64,000 bases of DNA, from the NCBI RefSeq assembly GCF_963576675.1, contig NC_088913.1, positions 74,337,001-74,401,000 of the forward strand, given 5' to 3'. The notes under the pieces were generated by a model. The model made no database searches and was not told the origin of the DNA. It saw only the letters and a list, made by a program, of their open reading frames with translations. This document shows positions 44,096 to 55,121 of the stretch, piece after piece; position 1 is the stretch's first letter; the number at the start of each line of letters is the position of its first letter. Origin of the DNA: Euphorbia lathyris. Taxonomy: Eukaryota > Streptophyta > Magnoliopsida > Malpighiales > Euphorbiaceae. The translations under genes and the position numbers were made by a program.

Positions 44096-45225
44096 GGGTA
44101 TGTTTGATTCAGCTGTTAGCTGTTTGCATTTACAGTAAGCTGTTAGTTGTTTGTAGTTACAGTAAGCTGTTAACTATTTAATTACTAGTGTTTGGTAAAA
44201 TTATATTGAACTATTGCTGTTCGGATTTAAAATGTCTAAAATAGATATGTTTTAAATTAATCAACGATGAAATTATAAAAGGGAAAAAAATGCTCATAAT
44301 GTTTACAACTACGAATAATTTTACTCTTAACGTCTAAAATGGTGCAATTTTATCCATAATGCAGACAGCTAAGAGTAATTTTACTCTTAAAATTGGCAAG
44401 TTGGGTCGATTTCAGATATTATTAGAAAACATAGATATTTTATTTCTTATTTTTCACCAATTGCACACATCAGTAGTTCTAAAAATGATATTTCATATTT
44501 TTTGTGATTTAATAATAAAATTGAAAATTAATATCTATAAATCCGGTGAAATATTTGAATTTTTTTTATCCAACTCGTACAAGAGACAATATATTTTTTT
44601 TAAAAAAAAATTCATGTCTAATCATATATTTGTGATCTGTTACTAACGATGATAAAATGGTACACATGTGAAGTGTAGATGACAATATTCATGACCAAAA
44701 AGACAGTTTGATAAATTATTTCTCAAATTGACACAACTTGTCAATGTTAAGAGTAAAATTGATTTTGGCTGCCAATATTAGGAGTATAATTGAACCGTTT
44801 TAGACGTTAAAGGTAAAATTTCCCATAGCTATAAATGTTAGAGGTACTTTTGCACCTTATCCTATTATAAAATACAAAATGTGTTACACAAATTAATAAA
44901 AATAATCTATATAAAAAATAAAAAATTTATTAAACGCAACAAAACCTTGTTCTTCCAATAATTATGTTGTAGAAATATACATAAGGTTAAAGAATAGACA
45001 TATTTTTGTGGAAATAAGAAGGATAATTTTGTCAATAACAAATAACTACAAACATCTGTTTATGAAAAGCTCCAAATAGGAGCTTTTCGTAAAACGCTCC
45101 AAAACGCTGCAGTTTTCAGAAAAAATGCTAAATGTTGCGGTTATATAAACCTAATTAAACGCTATATTTTCTGCGATTTGGAGTGAAACGCTAAACGCTC
45201 TTCCGAAAAGCTAAAACAAACACCC
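44096..45225. mobile_element. 1.1-kb DNA element with GGGT-GTTTG ends, containing another MITE
   Basis: Left end GGGTATGTTTGATTCAGCTG, right end (reverse complement) GGGTGTTTGTTTTAGCTTTT. Similar ends occur in the MITE at 38222-38468. The CAGCTGTTAGCTGTTTG wording at the left and AAAACGCTCC wording at the right are subterminal repeats. Flanking duplication not recognisable. No transposase. Confidence 0.55.
44285..44872. repeat. MITE family member 2 nested in the 44096-45225 element
   Basis: Same family as 43612-44088. Ends carry inverted GTGCAAAA-GTACCTCTAAC-like sequence (right) and AAAAAATGCTCATAATG (left). The 95-codon ORF inside has no protein character. Confidence 0.55.
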
Positions 45226-45404
45226 TCTATATTTTTTTTTATATATATAGGGTTTTGACTAAAAATATAAAGAAAATTCAAAGCATTCTAATATTATTTT
45301 TTTTTTGGTAGAAAAGAGCATTCTAATACAACAACAACAACAAAGTCTTAGTCCCGAAATGATTCGGGGTCGGCTAACATGAACCATCATATAAAACCGT
45401 GAAA

Positions 45405-46463
45405 TCAAGTCGTGTCAGCGATACAAATTCGATCCCTCCACTCCGTCCTATCCACTACCATATTTTCCTCAATTCCCAGTAAACTCATATCACTCTCGAT
45501 CACCCTCCTCCAAGTTTGCTTAGGTCTTCCCCTACCTCTCACCACTACATCCCTTTGCCACTCTTCGGTTCTCCTAACCGACGCATCAAGCGCTCTACGT
45601 CTCACATGGCCAAACCACCTTAGTCGGTTTTCTCTCATTTTATTCTCAATAGATGTGACCCCTACTTTTGTCCTAATTATTTCATTACTCATTCGATCCT
45701 TTCTCGTATGACCACACATCCATCTCAACATACGCATCTCCGCCACCGACATCTTATGGATGTGGCAGTGTTTCACTGTCCAACACTCCGTACCATATAA
45801 CAATGCTGGTCTAATTGCCGTCCGGTAGAATTTTCCCTTCAATCTATTAGGCATGCCGGGGTCACAAAGGAAACCCGTAGCACTCTTCCACTTCGACCAA
45901 CCAGCTTTAATCCTATGAGCAACATCTTCATCTACTTCTCCATCCGTTTGGATAATAGATCCTAAATACCGGAAGCAATCTGAGGCCTGAACAACTCTTC
46001 CATCTAGGGTGATTGTCCCTGCCTCCCTACTCCTATGGCCGCTAAACTTACACTCCAAATATTTTGTCTTACTTCGGCTCAACTTAAAGCCTCTAGATTC
46101 TAGAGTTTGTCTCCATAGTTCCAACTTCCTCTCCACTCCTTCTTTCGTCTCATCAACCAACACAATATCATCTGCAAACAGCATGCACCATGGTATACCA
46201 TCTTGAAGTGAACTTGTTAGTTCATCCATAACGATGACAAAAAGAAATGGGCTTAGTGTGGAACCTTGGTGCACTCCAATCGTAATAGGAAACTCTTCAG
46301 TCTTCCCAACACTAGTATGTACACTCGTGCATGCTCCCTCATACATGTCCTTTACGATGTCAATATATTTCTGCGAAATGTCTTTCCTTATCAAGGCCCA
46401 CCAAAGTACTTCTCTTGGTACCTTATCATATGGTTTCTCCAAGTCAATGAAAACCATATGCAA
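45405..46463 (-). pseudogene. RTE LINE reverse transcriptase, C-terminal 352 codons
   Basis: Homologous to residues about 255-608 of the copy at 15853-17679, with [12 protein letters not shown] (Ala to Pro beside the catalytic Asp), [12 protein letters not shown] and [10 protein letters not shown] still present. Ends VADTT-like (IADTT). The upstream frame is broken, so not functional. Confidence 0.88.
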
Positions 46464-46669
46464 GTATTTCTTCTAATTTCGATAGTGCTCCATTAATTGT
46501 CTCATTAGATGGTTGGCTTCCATAGTTGATCTTCCCGGCATAAAGCCAAATTGGTTTTTTCGAGATCTTCACCGTCCTCCTTAGCCTTTGTTCGATCACT
46601 CACTCCCAAAGTTTCATAGTGTGACTCATTAATTTGATTCCCCGATAGTTGGCACAATCTTGGACATCA

Positions 46670-47592
46670 TGATGTGATATCAAAAGCACAAGAGCATGGA
46701 ACAAAGGAGCTTGGAGTTAAGGAGCCTAGTAGAAGCATGAGGGATCCATTGGAGCTGTCAATTGGACCTATGACGAAGAATCGTGCAAAGAAAGACCAAC
46801 AAATGCTTAATGGACTCATCTTGAGCTTCTTTAAACAAGGAATGAATTCTAGCGAAGTCATTAAAGATGGTGTGTTTTTGTGTTGTATCCAAGCCCAAGC
46901 CCATAATAGTGATATGTAAAAAGGTTGATCATATTTTAAGAGAAGCTTTGGACTTGCATGTGTTTGGCATGTGCAAAACCCATTGGGACTCATTAAAATT
47001 AATGCTATAACCTTATAGGTTTGATTGGGCTTATTTCTAGCTAATTAAAAGGCCCAAATAATGTTAATTAGTGGGCTGAAATTGGGCTCTAAAGGACAAA
47101 AACGAATTTAATGTTTTTCCTTGTCTAATTAGGATTTCTTTTACCTTGGTGCACTAGGATTCAACTTCCTTTTTAGTTTAGGTTTAGGTTTATTTTGTAG
47201 CCTATATAAAGGCTTGTATTCTTCATTATTTTCATCAATCAGAAATCAATATTTTTATGAACAAAAGTTCTTCTTTTCCTTTGGGAATTATTTTCAATCC
47301 GGGATTGAATTCTTTATTGTGAGCTTGAGAGACCGGGTCATCATTCTTGCAATATTATCTTGATCGTGAACAAGTATTTTGGTAAGGTACTTGTGAATCG
47401 CCAAACACTCAGGTTCCAATTTAATTATTCGAAGGTGTAAGGTCAGATCTCCTTTCATTGTCTTTAATTCTTTGGGATTGGTTTGTTATCACCAATTTAT
47501 GTTTGTTATTTGATTCTATTAATTCCTTAAAATAGATCGGGAAAACTTGTTGATTTGGTTATTATCTCTTTTTCATAACCAATATCACATCA
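46670..47592 (+). mobile_element. solo LTR of a Copia-like element in the LINE
   Basis: 923 bp starting TGATGTGATATC and ending ATATCACATCA, TG...CA with an 11-bp inverted end, flanked by CATCA on both sides (46665-46669 and 47593-47597). The flanks rejoin to the LINE sequence exactly. A TATA box (CTATATAAAGG, about 47202-47212) and a leader precede the right end, so it reads on the + strand. Internal region and second LTR are gone, as after LTR-LTR recombination. Confidence 0.88.
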
Positions 47593-47632
47593 CATCACCT
47601 TTGTTCTAATACAAAGGGGTTAAGATACTTTA

Positions 47633-47988
47633 AATTTAATATTTAAATTTAATAAGTTTTGACTAACTGTGAATAAGTAATTTTATTTAGTCATTAAAAT
47701 ATATGTGAACACAATGATATCGGATATCGTGTAGCTGCCTCATTAGTTACATCAGGAATTTTCACATGCACTTTAATGAGCATATGGATTTACTAATTTA
47801 TCGTTAGATATAGGTTTATTAAATCTAAACCTCGGAATGCTTTAAATCTATACCTTAGAATTCTAATAAGTCTATATCTAACGGTGATTAGTTACATAGC
47901 CGTTTAAGGGAGATAGGTGGATCTGCGGTTTTTATGTGTTGTATACAAAATATAATTCTTTAATATAAATAATTATTTTATAGTTTGT
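47633..47988. other. AT-rich intergenic DNA
   Basis: A short inverted repeat (CGTTAGATATAGGTTTATTA at 47802 and its inverse near 47880) suggests a small MITE remnant. Otherwise nothing. Confidence 0.35.
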
Positions 47989-48520
47989 TGTTAAAAAAAA
48001 GGCTTAATACATCATTTGCCCTCTGAACTTGTCCAAAAAACTTGATTGGCCCCCTGAACTTTCAAAGTGTTCCGATAGCCTCCTGAACTTGCATAAAATG
48101 TTCAGTTAACCCCCTGAACTTGCGTAAAATGTAATCAATTGATCACTCGGTCGTAAAAAAGTAAGTTAAATGCGGAAGATGTATTCCACGCATCTTAGAA
48201 TGTTATTACATAATTAAAAAAATAGATTAAAAGGGAAGTTATTGCTTGCTCAACTATACAACTTGTCTTCTCTAATATTAGAATCGTGTACTCCGATTTT
48301 GGTCGTTTTACTTTTTTTAAGACTCGTGGAATACATCTTTTGTATTTAACTTACTTTTTTACGACCGAGTGATCAATTGATTACATTTTACGCAAGTTCA
48401 GGGGGCTACCTGAACATTTTATGCAAGTTCAGGAGACTATCGGAACACTTTAAAAGTTCAAAGGGCCAATCAAGCTTTTTAAACAAGTTCAGAAGGTAAA
48501 TGATGTATTAAACTAAAAAA
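47989..48520. mobile_element. 532-bp fold-back element flanked by an 18-bp direct repeat
   Basis: Arms of about 190-200 bp are inverted repeats (TTAATACATCATTTGCC and AACTTGCGTAAAATGTAATC left; inverses right). Both sides carry AATTATTTTATAGTTTGT (47971-47988 and 48521-48538). A duplication this long is unusual for DNA transposons and recalls retroposition, although an A-run lies at each inner edge. Confidence 0.72.
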
Positions 48521-48784
48521 AATTATTTTATAGTTTGTAGTTCGAAATTCCAACCTTTTCCGTTCCCAAATTACTTTTAGCCGTTTCACTTGAATTTCGG
48601 TGAAAAAGATGTATAAAAAAAATACTCGTAAGGATAACTACTAGTAAAAAGTTTGTTCTTCAGTGTTTTGTCTACTACGTTCAATATTAAATAATCAGAA
48701 TGCAAATCAATGCTTGTTTGACATTCAATTTATCTAATTTTTAATTTTTTCTCTATTCAAATGATTTAATTTCAGTTTTCCAAT

Positions 48785-49290
48785 CACGTTTAAAATGATG
48801 CAATTTTAATTTTGATAGTAAATTACAAATTTATCCCTAACATTAACAAGTTTTGTCAATTTGAGAAATAATTCATTAAAATATTATTCTAGTCAAAGAT
48901 CGTGACATCTACACTATACATAAGCATCATTTGATCTCATTACTAACATATCATAACCAAATGAATAGACATGCATTTTAAAAAAAATTATATTATATTT
49001 TGTACAAATTGGACAAAAGAAATCCAAATATTTTATCGAATTTAAAAATATTCATCTCTAATTTTATTAGTAAATCGTAAAAAAAATGTGAAACCTCTTT
49101 TAGAATCAACTAATAGGCAACTGCTACAAAATAAGAAACACAATATACGTATTTTATAATGATGTCTGAAGTTAATCTAACTTACCAATATTGAGGTAAA
49201 ATTATTATTGACTAACAACATAGAAGTAAAATTGCACTGTTATAGATGTAAGATGTAAAAATTGTTTTTCACTATTTGCAATTTAACCCT
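48785..49290. repeat. MITE family member 3 (same family as 43612 and 44285)
   Basis: Shares AAAATGATGCAATTTTA, ACAAATTTATCCCTAACATTAACAAGTTTTGTCAATTTGA-type blocks and AATATTGAGG...AAAATTGCACTGTTATAGA in inverted order relative to the other two members. AT-rich, non-coding. Confidence 0.5.
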
Positions 49291-49359
49291 AAATTTTATA
49301 ATTTGTATACAATTTATTGGTTCCTTGTAAATTTATGAAGATTATAATCTTTTTCAAAG

Positions 49360-49364
<5 letters not shown>

Positions 49365-49417
<53 letters not shown>

Positions 49418-49418
49418 A
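49365..49418. repeat. (TA)n followed by a T run
   Basis: About 13 TA units, then about 27 T. Simple sequence. Confidence 0.9.
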
Positions 49419-49429
49419 TTATTATTTGT

Positions 49430-50868
49430 AACCTAAAGGCATAACACTCGTTTAAGCCCCTAAACTAAAAGCTCAAACTCAATTACACCCCCAATTTACT
49501 AAAATCAACAATCAACCCCTCAACTCTTTAATTTTTCTCAATACAATCCATTATAGAGAGTGTATTTCACTCTTAGTTAAATGAGAGTGGTTTTACACTC
49601 CTCACTAACTTTCTCTTCCCTTTCTTTTTTATTTATCCTTAATTTCTTGTTAAGAGTTCGTCATTTTCATAATACCTAAACATGATTTCATCGACACCAA
49701 CACTAGCTTCAATTTGAATATTGAAGCACCAAACCTTTACTAGCTTCAATTTAAGAATTGGGATTTTGAATTGGCAATTTTTAGTTATATTTTTAATTCT
49801 GAATTCTTCTGAACAATAAACTCATATACACAATTTAAAATTCTTCATTTATCCCAAATCTTTCTTTCATAGTTAAGCTCATTCTTAATAAATCACCAAA
49901 GCTTCTTTATCCATTGAACTCAGTTTCTAGAACAACTGAATCTGCTCCGAAGATTAAGATTAAGATTTTCTGGAGAGATGGTAAAGAAGACAAAAAAAAA
50001 TTTACGTGAGAACGATTAATTAGAATTTAATACTATTATATAAAGTCAAAAATCACTTAGGCCCCGTTTAGTACGCCGTAATGAATGTTGTAATGGAATA
50101 CCCATTACAACGGAAACTCATTACCATGTTTGAATTATCATATTATTTTTGTTATAATGGAATCACAAATACATCATTCAATTTTTCTTTAAAAATTGAT
50201 ATGATGACCATTACATAAAGAATATGCATGAATCTTCATTACGACTAACTCTTGTATTTTTAATATTAATATTTATTATCTACAATTCTTATTAAATGAT
50301 AAAACAAAAAACTAGAAAAAACATGAAAAATGGAAAAAAAACATGAAAATTTAAAAACACGAAAAAATTAAAAAATTCGAAAACGTAAAAAACGCAAAAA
50401 AAATCATAAAAACACGAACAATGAGAAAAAAAACAAAGTTTGCAATTTATATTTATCATGTTTTTCTCATTTTTCATATTTTTTTTTAATTTTAATTGTG
50501 TAAATAAAATTTTATGATTACATTTAACTAAATAAATATAGTTCCATTTCATCAAAAAAAATTAATTTTATCAACCAAATATGGTAATGGAATCATTATT
50601 CATATGGAATCATTATTCCATTCCATTACATTACAAGTTTGTTTACATTAAAATTTGATTATATTACATTAAATTACATTACGTCGTACCAAACACACCC
50701 TTACATCACTCAATTGGAATCCACTACTACAATTTGTTTCAGCTAAGGGGAGAGTTGAGAAAAATTAGAGAATTAAGGGGGTTAATTGCTGATTTTGATA
50801 GATTGGGGATTTAATTGAGTTTGGGGCTTTAGTTTGAGGTGTAAATGAGTGTTATGTCTAAACTAAAT
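49430..50868. mobile_element. fold-back element with nested Tourist-like MITE
   Basis: Arms of about 115 bp at 49430-49550 and 50750-50868: (C/A)ATAACACTC(G/A)TTTA, AAACTCAATTA and AATTTTTCTCAA read the same inwards from both ends. The centre holds non-coding DNA and a younger MITE. Confidence 0.75.
50060..50700. mobile_element. Tourist/PIF-Harbinger-like MITE
   Basis: 641 bp, ends GGCCCCGTTTAGTACG and (reverse complement) GGGTGTGTTTGGTACG, each continuing into CGTAATG. Flanked by TTA on both sides (50057-50059 and 50701-50703), the target duplication typical for this superfamily. The Phe-rich ORF inside is an AT-composition artefact. Confidence 0.82.
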
Positions 50869-51638
50869 TGAAATTTCACATTCTTTATGTGATAAAAATA
50901 GAATAAGACCCACCAAGGGGCCAACGGCTACTTAAACTAAAAGTGACATAATAAAACAAAATAGAAAAACCAATCTAATAATATTTTCATTTATTTAGAA
51001 AGAAATAAATAAAAAGAAAGTGCGTTCCTCTTATTGCATTGACTTTTAAATGAATGCTTACGTTTTAGCTTTCTTTCACTTATCCCGCCTTTCCAATTCA
51101 ACATTGCCACAAAAAATATACTAACATCTTTTATTTCCTAATTTACTATTTTGATGTTACTTTCCTTTCTATCCATAGTGGAAATAATTGCATTTTATAT
51201 ATGATGAGAAATATGGGTCATGATCTAACCCAAAGACTCCCATCTTTTTTACTCATATAAAGGAAAAGCCCAACGAAAGAAAGCCCGTTTGACCAAATGT
51301 TTAAGGGTACGTTAGTCATTAAACTTATTATTCAATCTCGATAAATAGAAGGACTTCATTAATATTAATGATCTACATTGTTTCTCTCTTCAACTCATTA
51401 TTCATTAGATATTTATCTCCATCTTATCTTCTCTATGCTGACTTGATCGCCGGAGTGTATTCAGAAACTGGTCCCAACGAAAAAGGAGAACGATAGAAAA
51501 ACAATATAAAATCACATAACCTTATTATATGGTGCGTTGAGCGTGGAGCAGCACACGACTCTTTTCTCATTCTCGAAATTCATCCCTCATACAACTACTT
51601 TCCTAAATGTTATAATGGATGACTCATAGATAACCTCG
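50869..51638 (+). other. intergenic and leader of an old Gypsy element
   Basis: 50869-51290 is AT-rich with no feature. 51330-51480 has LTR/leader character of Tat-type Gypsy elements (CTGACTTGATCGCCGGAGTG near 51440), and leads into the gag remnant that follows. Confidence 0.45.
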
Positions 51639-52331
51639 ATGACAATCAAAGAGATGGCCAATCTCTTGATTGCCAAAACAATCATGAGCATGGACGTTAA
51701 GGAGATGCTGGAATCCAGGTTCTACATATTTCTTGACAAATGAGCTCTTGATAGAGTAGTGGATGACAATGTCACCTCCAGCAAGACCTCATTAGTCCAG
51801 AGAATTATAGACACCTATTTTTCCAGAGATTGGAAGACTCCCAGACTGATCTACTATTTCGACAGAGAATATCCCAACGACCACGTCGCATCATTCACAA
51901 GCACCATCAACCTCTACTCCAAAGATGGGGATATCATATGTAACGTTTTCCCCACAACCTTATCTAGCAGCGCACATGAGTGGTACAGGGGTCTAGCCCC
52001 AAAATAATTGACTATTTTGATCTTTTCAAAGACCTATCCTTCGCCTGTTTCGCGATTGCTGCAAGAGTAAGGAGGATTAGCTTCGACTTTAACAACCTTC
52101 GTCAAAGGCCTATTGAGCCCCTCCGGTATTTCTTGGCCCGATTCTACCATCTTGCCTCCCAGGTCAAGTGTCTGAACCTAGATGTAGCCCACAACGTGCT
52201 AGTAAAAGGGATAGTCTGCGAGCCTCTGAGGCAGAAATGTTATTGCAAACTTTCCTGATATTTCGAGGAGCTGATGGGGATGGCACAAACCTTTGTACGA
52301 TATGATGATAGTGACCAACAAATTAAAAAAA
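51639..52331 (+). pseudogene. Ty3/Gypsy gag remnant (frameshifted, cut by element C)
   Basis: Gag core with YPNDHVASFTSTINLYSKDGD, CNVFPTTLSSSAHEWYRGL, then after a shift near 52005 IDYFDLFKDLSFACFA, RQRPIEPLRYFLARFYHLASQV and VKGIVCEPLRQK. An in-frame TGA near 51740 and the shift make it a pseudogene. The match ends abruptly at 52331 (VRYDDSDQQIKKM), where the LTR of element C seems to begin. Confidence 0.75.
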
Positions 52332-53626
52332 TGGTTGAAATTCATTAATTAGGTAAAAAAATTCATAGAAAATCACATTAAAAAGGCGTGAAAATCATTA
52401 AATCACATTTTTTAGGCCCCAAACGCAGAACTCGACCAATGGCGGGTTTTGAAAACTCTGAAAGAGACAGAAGCAAGGGGGACCTAATAAAAAAGCGAAG
52501 GCAAAATATGTAGCTGAACCGAAAGGCTCCTCTCAATCGCGAAGAGATGACGGTCCCCTTCCATACCGAGAGGCTCCTCTCAACCCCGTTTGATGAAGCT
52601 TACCCGAATCGCCGTTGGAATGACTCGAGTAATTGAAAACATTAAAGTAAAAGCCTTTTAATAAGAAAACGTGGTTAAACATACAAGTCAATTTTATTTT
52701 GTACAAATTCATTAAGAAAGCGATTCAAAATCTCCATTATTAAAAAAAATGATTTTGATTACAATGTTCGCTTAATCCGTCGTTGGAACGGACTAAGGTT
52801 TTAAAACGTGGTGTTTTGAAGACGATTTGAAATATCAACCAAAATGACTCTATTTATCTACATTAGAGATCTAAGAAAGCTCATTAGCTTAAATAATTTT
52901 AATTGAAAACTCTCTTTTTGTGACTTATTTTCCCCACTTATTTAATGGACTCTCTAACTATTATAATTACATCAATAAACACATTTAGGCCCAAAAATTA
53001 ATTTTTCCAAGTGAAGCCCATTTGAAACATGGACTCATAAATGGCCAAGAGAGATAAAGAAAATAATATAGATATATATTTACACATTTTAGCCCAAAAG
53101 ACATAAAATAAGAGTAAAAGAAAGTATACTATCCAATACATATATAAGAAAGAGTAATGAAAATAATATATTCATACTTTAAATATATGAAAATAGTAGA
53201 TGAAATTCATAAATAAGAGAATAGCATTTATCACTCAAAATAACTCTATTTGTCAATAATTAACATAACCCAAATATACTCCAAAACTATATATATATAC
53301 ATAACTAATATAATCTTAATGTCAAAAAGACTATATGTTTATTCCCTAATATCTATTAATTGTCTCACAAAATACCCAAGTAAATAACATTTAAAATAGA
53401 TTTTAATGTGACTTAAATAAATAATGATAAAAAAAGAGAAAATAATACATACATTTATAAAAATAAAATGGAACACCACTCTTCTAAAATAATTATATAT
53501 GTTAAAATTCTAAAACAATTTGAAAATCACATATTACATAATTATATATACATATATACTAAGGATTAAAAGTCTAAAAGTTAAGAAAAGGGGACCAAAA
53601 TGGCATTTTTTACATTTTGGCAGATT

Positions 53627-53649
53627 TACCGACGGAAAATCCGTCGGTA
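53627..53649. repeat. short perfect inverted repeat in LTR C
   Basis: Arms TACCGACGGA and TCCGTCGGTA around AAA. A similar CCGACGGA inverted repeat is familiar from other plant transposons; its role here is unknown. Confidence 0.6.
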
Positions 53650-54330
53650 AACAGCCTTTAGTGACAGAATTGGCAAATTACAGCAGCACTCCAACATTTT
53701 CCAGATTTGTTCAAAAGCATTAAATTAAATCTAATTCAATCGTTTTGGACTTCCGAACTACCAAAGATGGATCATAGTCGAAAACGGAAGTTCCTAAAAC
53801 GATGTTTTTATTTTAAAACGTTATTTGGAAACCTCTTTTAAATAAAAAACTTATAATTACAACATTTTCGATACCCGAACTACCTTTTTATGGGATCACG
53901 GTTCGTATTGGGATATCCAAAACGAGGTTTTTATTTTAAAACAAAACCGAATTTTATTTAACACGAAACGAAAATTAAATAAATACACTAACTAAATAAA
54001 ACGTGACAAAATAAATAAATGACTAAAGGAATAAAAACTATAGCATAAAAAAATAAATAGAAGGAGAGAAATAAATTAAATAAAATAAAGAGTCTAGTCC
54101 TCGGATAATACCTTTGATTCGGTATCTGACAGTCGAAGCCGATTGATTCCACGAACCGCGAGCTCTCGATTTTAATAAAAATTTAGTAAAAATTGAACTT
54201 AGGAAATTTGGAATTTTTGAGAAAAAAAATATTTTTCTCAAAAAAATCCACTCTCTCTCTCTCTAAAAATGTTTAGAGTGAGAAAGTTTTTCCCCCAAAA
54301 AGGCCCCCTCTTCACCTTGGGATCCGTGCC

Positions 54331-54340
54331 CTTATATAGG
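54331..54340 (-). promoter_or_regulatory. TATA box of LTR C
   Basis: CCTATATAAG on the - strand, in the LTR, downstream (in element sense) of the GC-rich cluster. Fits the element promoter. Confidence 0.65.
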
Positions 54341-54364
54341 GAAACGGATCCCGGAACAATGGAC

Positions 54365-54490
54365 GACGCCCAAAAAAAATTAGGCGTCGCCCATTGTGGT
54401 TGGGCGGCCGCCCAACGCGAGGTTGGGCGCCCGTGCCCAACCCTCGTCGGGCGTCCGCCCGACGCGTTGGGCGTTCGCCCGACGTGGTTG
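54365..54490 (-). promoter_or_regulatory. cluster of GC-rich hairpins upstream of the LTR C TATA box
   Basis: Consecutive inverted repeats: GACGCC/GGCGTC (54365-54388), TTGGGCGG/CCGCCCAA (54400-54415), GGTTGGGC/GCCCAACC (54421-54442), CGTCGGGC/GCCCGACG (54445-54464) and a near copy with one mismatch (54465-54484). GC content is far above the neighbourhood and stays high to about 54810. Confidence 0.7.
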
Positions 54491-54920
54491 GGTGCCCGTC
54501 CGGCTACCCTCGGGGCGTGCCCCGCGCCGTCGGACGCGTGCACTCCGTGGCCGCCGAGCGCGCGTTCCGCGCAGCTAGACGCTCGCACGTCGCGGTCGCC
54601 GAACGCGCGCCTCGCGCTGCCAGGCACGTGTGCTCAACGGCTCACGAGGGCGCGCACCGCCAGCGGTCCCAGGCATTGCCCGGGCGTCGAGAGCGTGCCA
54701 CTCGCGGTGCGTCCGACGGACGCCGCGCGCACGTCTCGAGCCGTCAAGCGGGCATTCGACCATCGTCGTCCGCGTGCGGGATGCCGTTGCGTGCCCGCGC
54801 CGTGCCGTTAATTTTCCTCAGCTTATTATTCTTTATATATTTTTCAAAACTTCCGGAATCAATCGCTTCGACCGTCTTGTTTCAGGTTTTCGTCACAGGT
54901 CCTCCGACTCGGTGTCTACA

Positions 54921-54935
54921 GTTGCCCCTACTTTT
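54921..54935 (-). promoter_or_regulatory. polypurine tract of element C
   Basis: AAAAGTAGGGGCAAC on the - strand ends exactly at the LTR start TGTAGACACC. Primes plus-strand DNA synthesis. Confidence 0.75.
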
Positions 54936-55121
54936 CTATTTTGGACAGTGATGTGTGTGGTTCGAAAACGTTTTTGCTAACGTAACACATGCAATGTAAA
55001 ACATATAAAAGTAAAAGACACGTAACGAGTAGGAGGAAACATACCTGACCTTTACGCTGCGCGCTCCGGCGTGGCTCTCTGACTGCATCAGACTCTGCTT
55101 CGGGCTGCACCCTAGTTCACG
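54936..55121 (-). other. element C 3' non-coding region
   Basis: Between the polypurine tract and the minisatellite. No ORF or repeat recognised. Confidence 0.5.

Larger units (their letters stand above)
45328..47632 (-). mobile_element. RTE-type LINE copy, 5'-truncated, split by a solo LTR
   Basis: Same family as 15193-17679: a (CAA)n stretch at 45328 is the 3' tail (TTG repeats on the - strand). Sequence runs to 46664, is interrupted by an LTR, and resumes at 47598 (CCTTTGTTCTAATACAAAGG) until it stops matching near 47632. The 3' coding part is open at 45405-46463; upstream of it a TAG (about 46473) and a one-base insertion (about 46555) break the frame. No clear LINE target duplication. 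Confidence 0.88.
52332..54920 (-). repeat. 3' LTR of element C (left boundary inferred)
   Basis: On the - strand it begins TGTAGACACCGAG at 54920, directly after a purine tract. The end at 52332 (…CAACCA) is inferred from where the older gag sequence is cut, so length about 2.6 kb. TATA box at 54331-54340, GC-rich hairpin cluster upstream of it. Short ORFs in the GC-rich part are not genes. The opposite LTR is outside the window. Confidence 0.7.

Noticed and set aside
50292..50555. Phe-rich 87-codon ORF
   Set aside because: AT-rich centre of a Tourist-like MITE; composition artefact.
54238..54980. Several overlapping long ORFs on both strands
   Set aside because: GC-rich LTR sequence lacks stop codons by composition; Arg/Ala/Pro-rich products with no domain.
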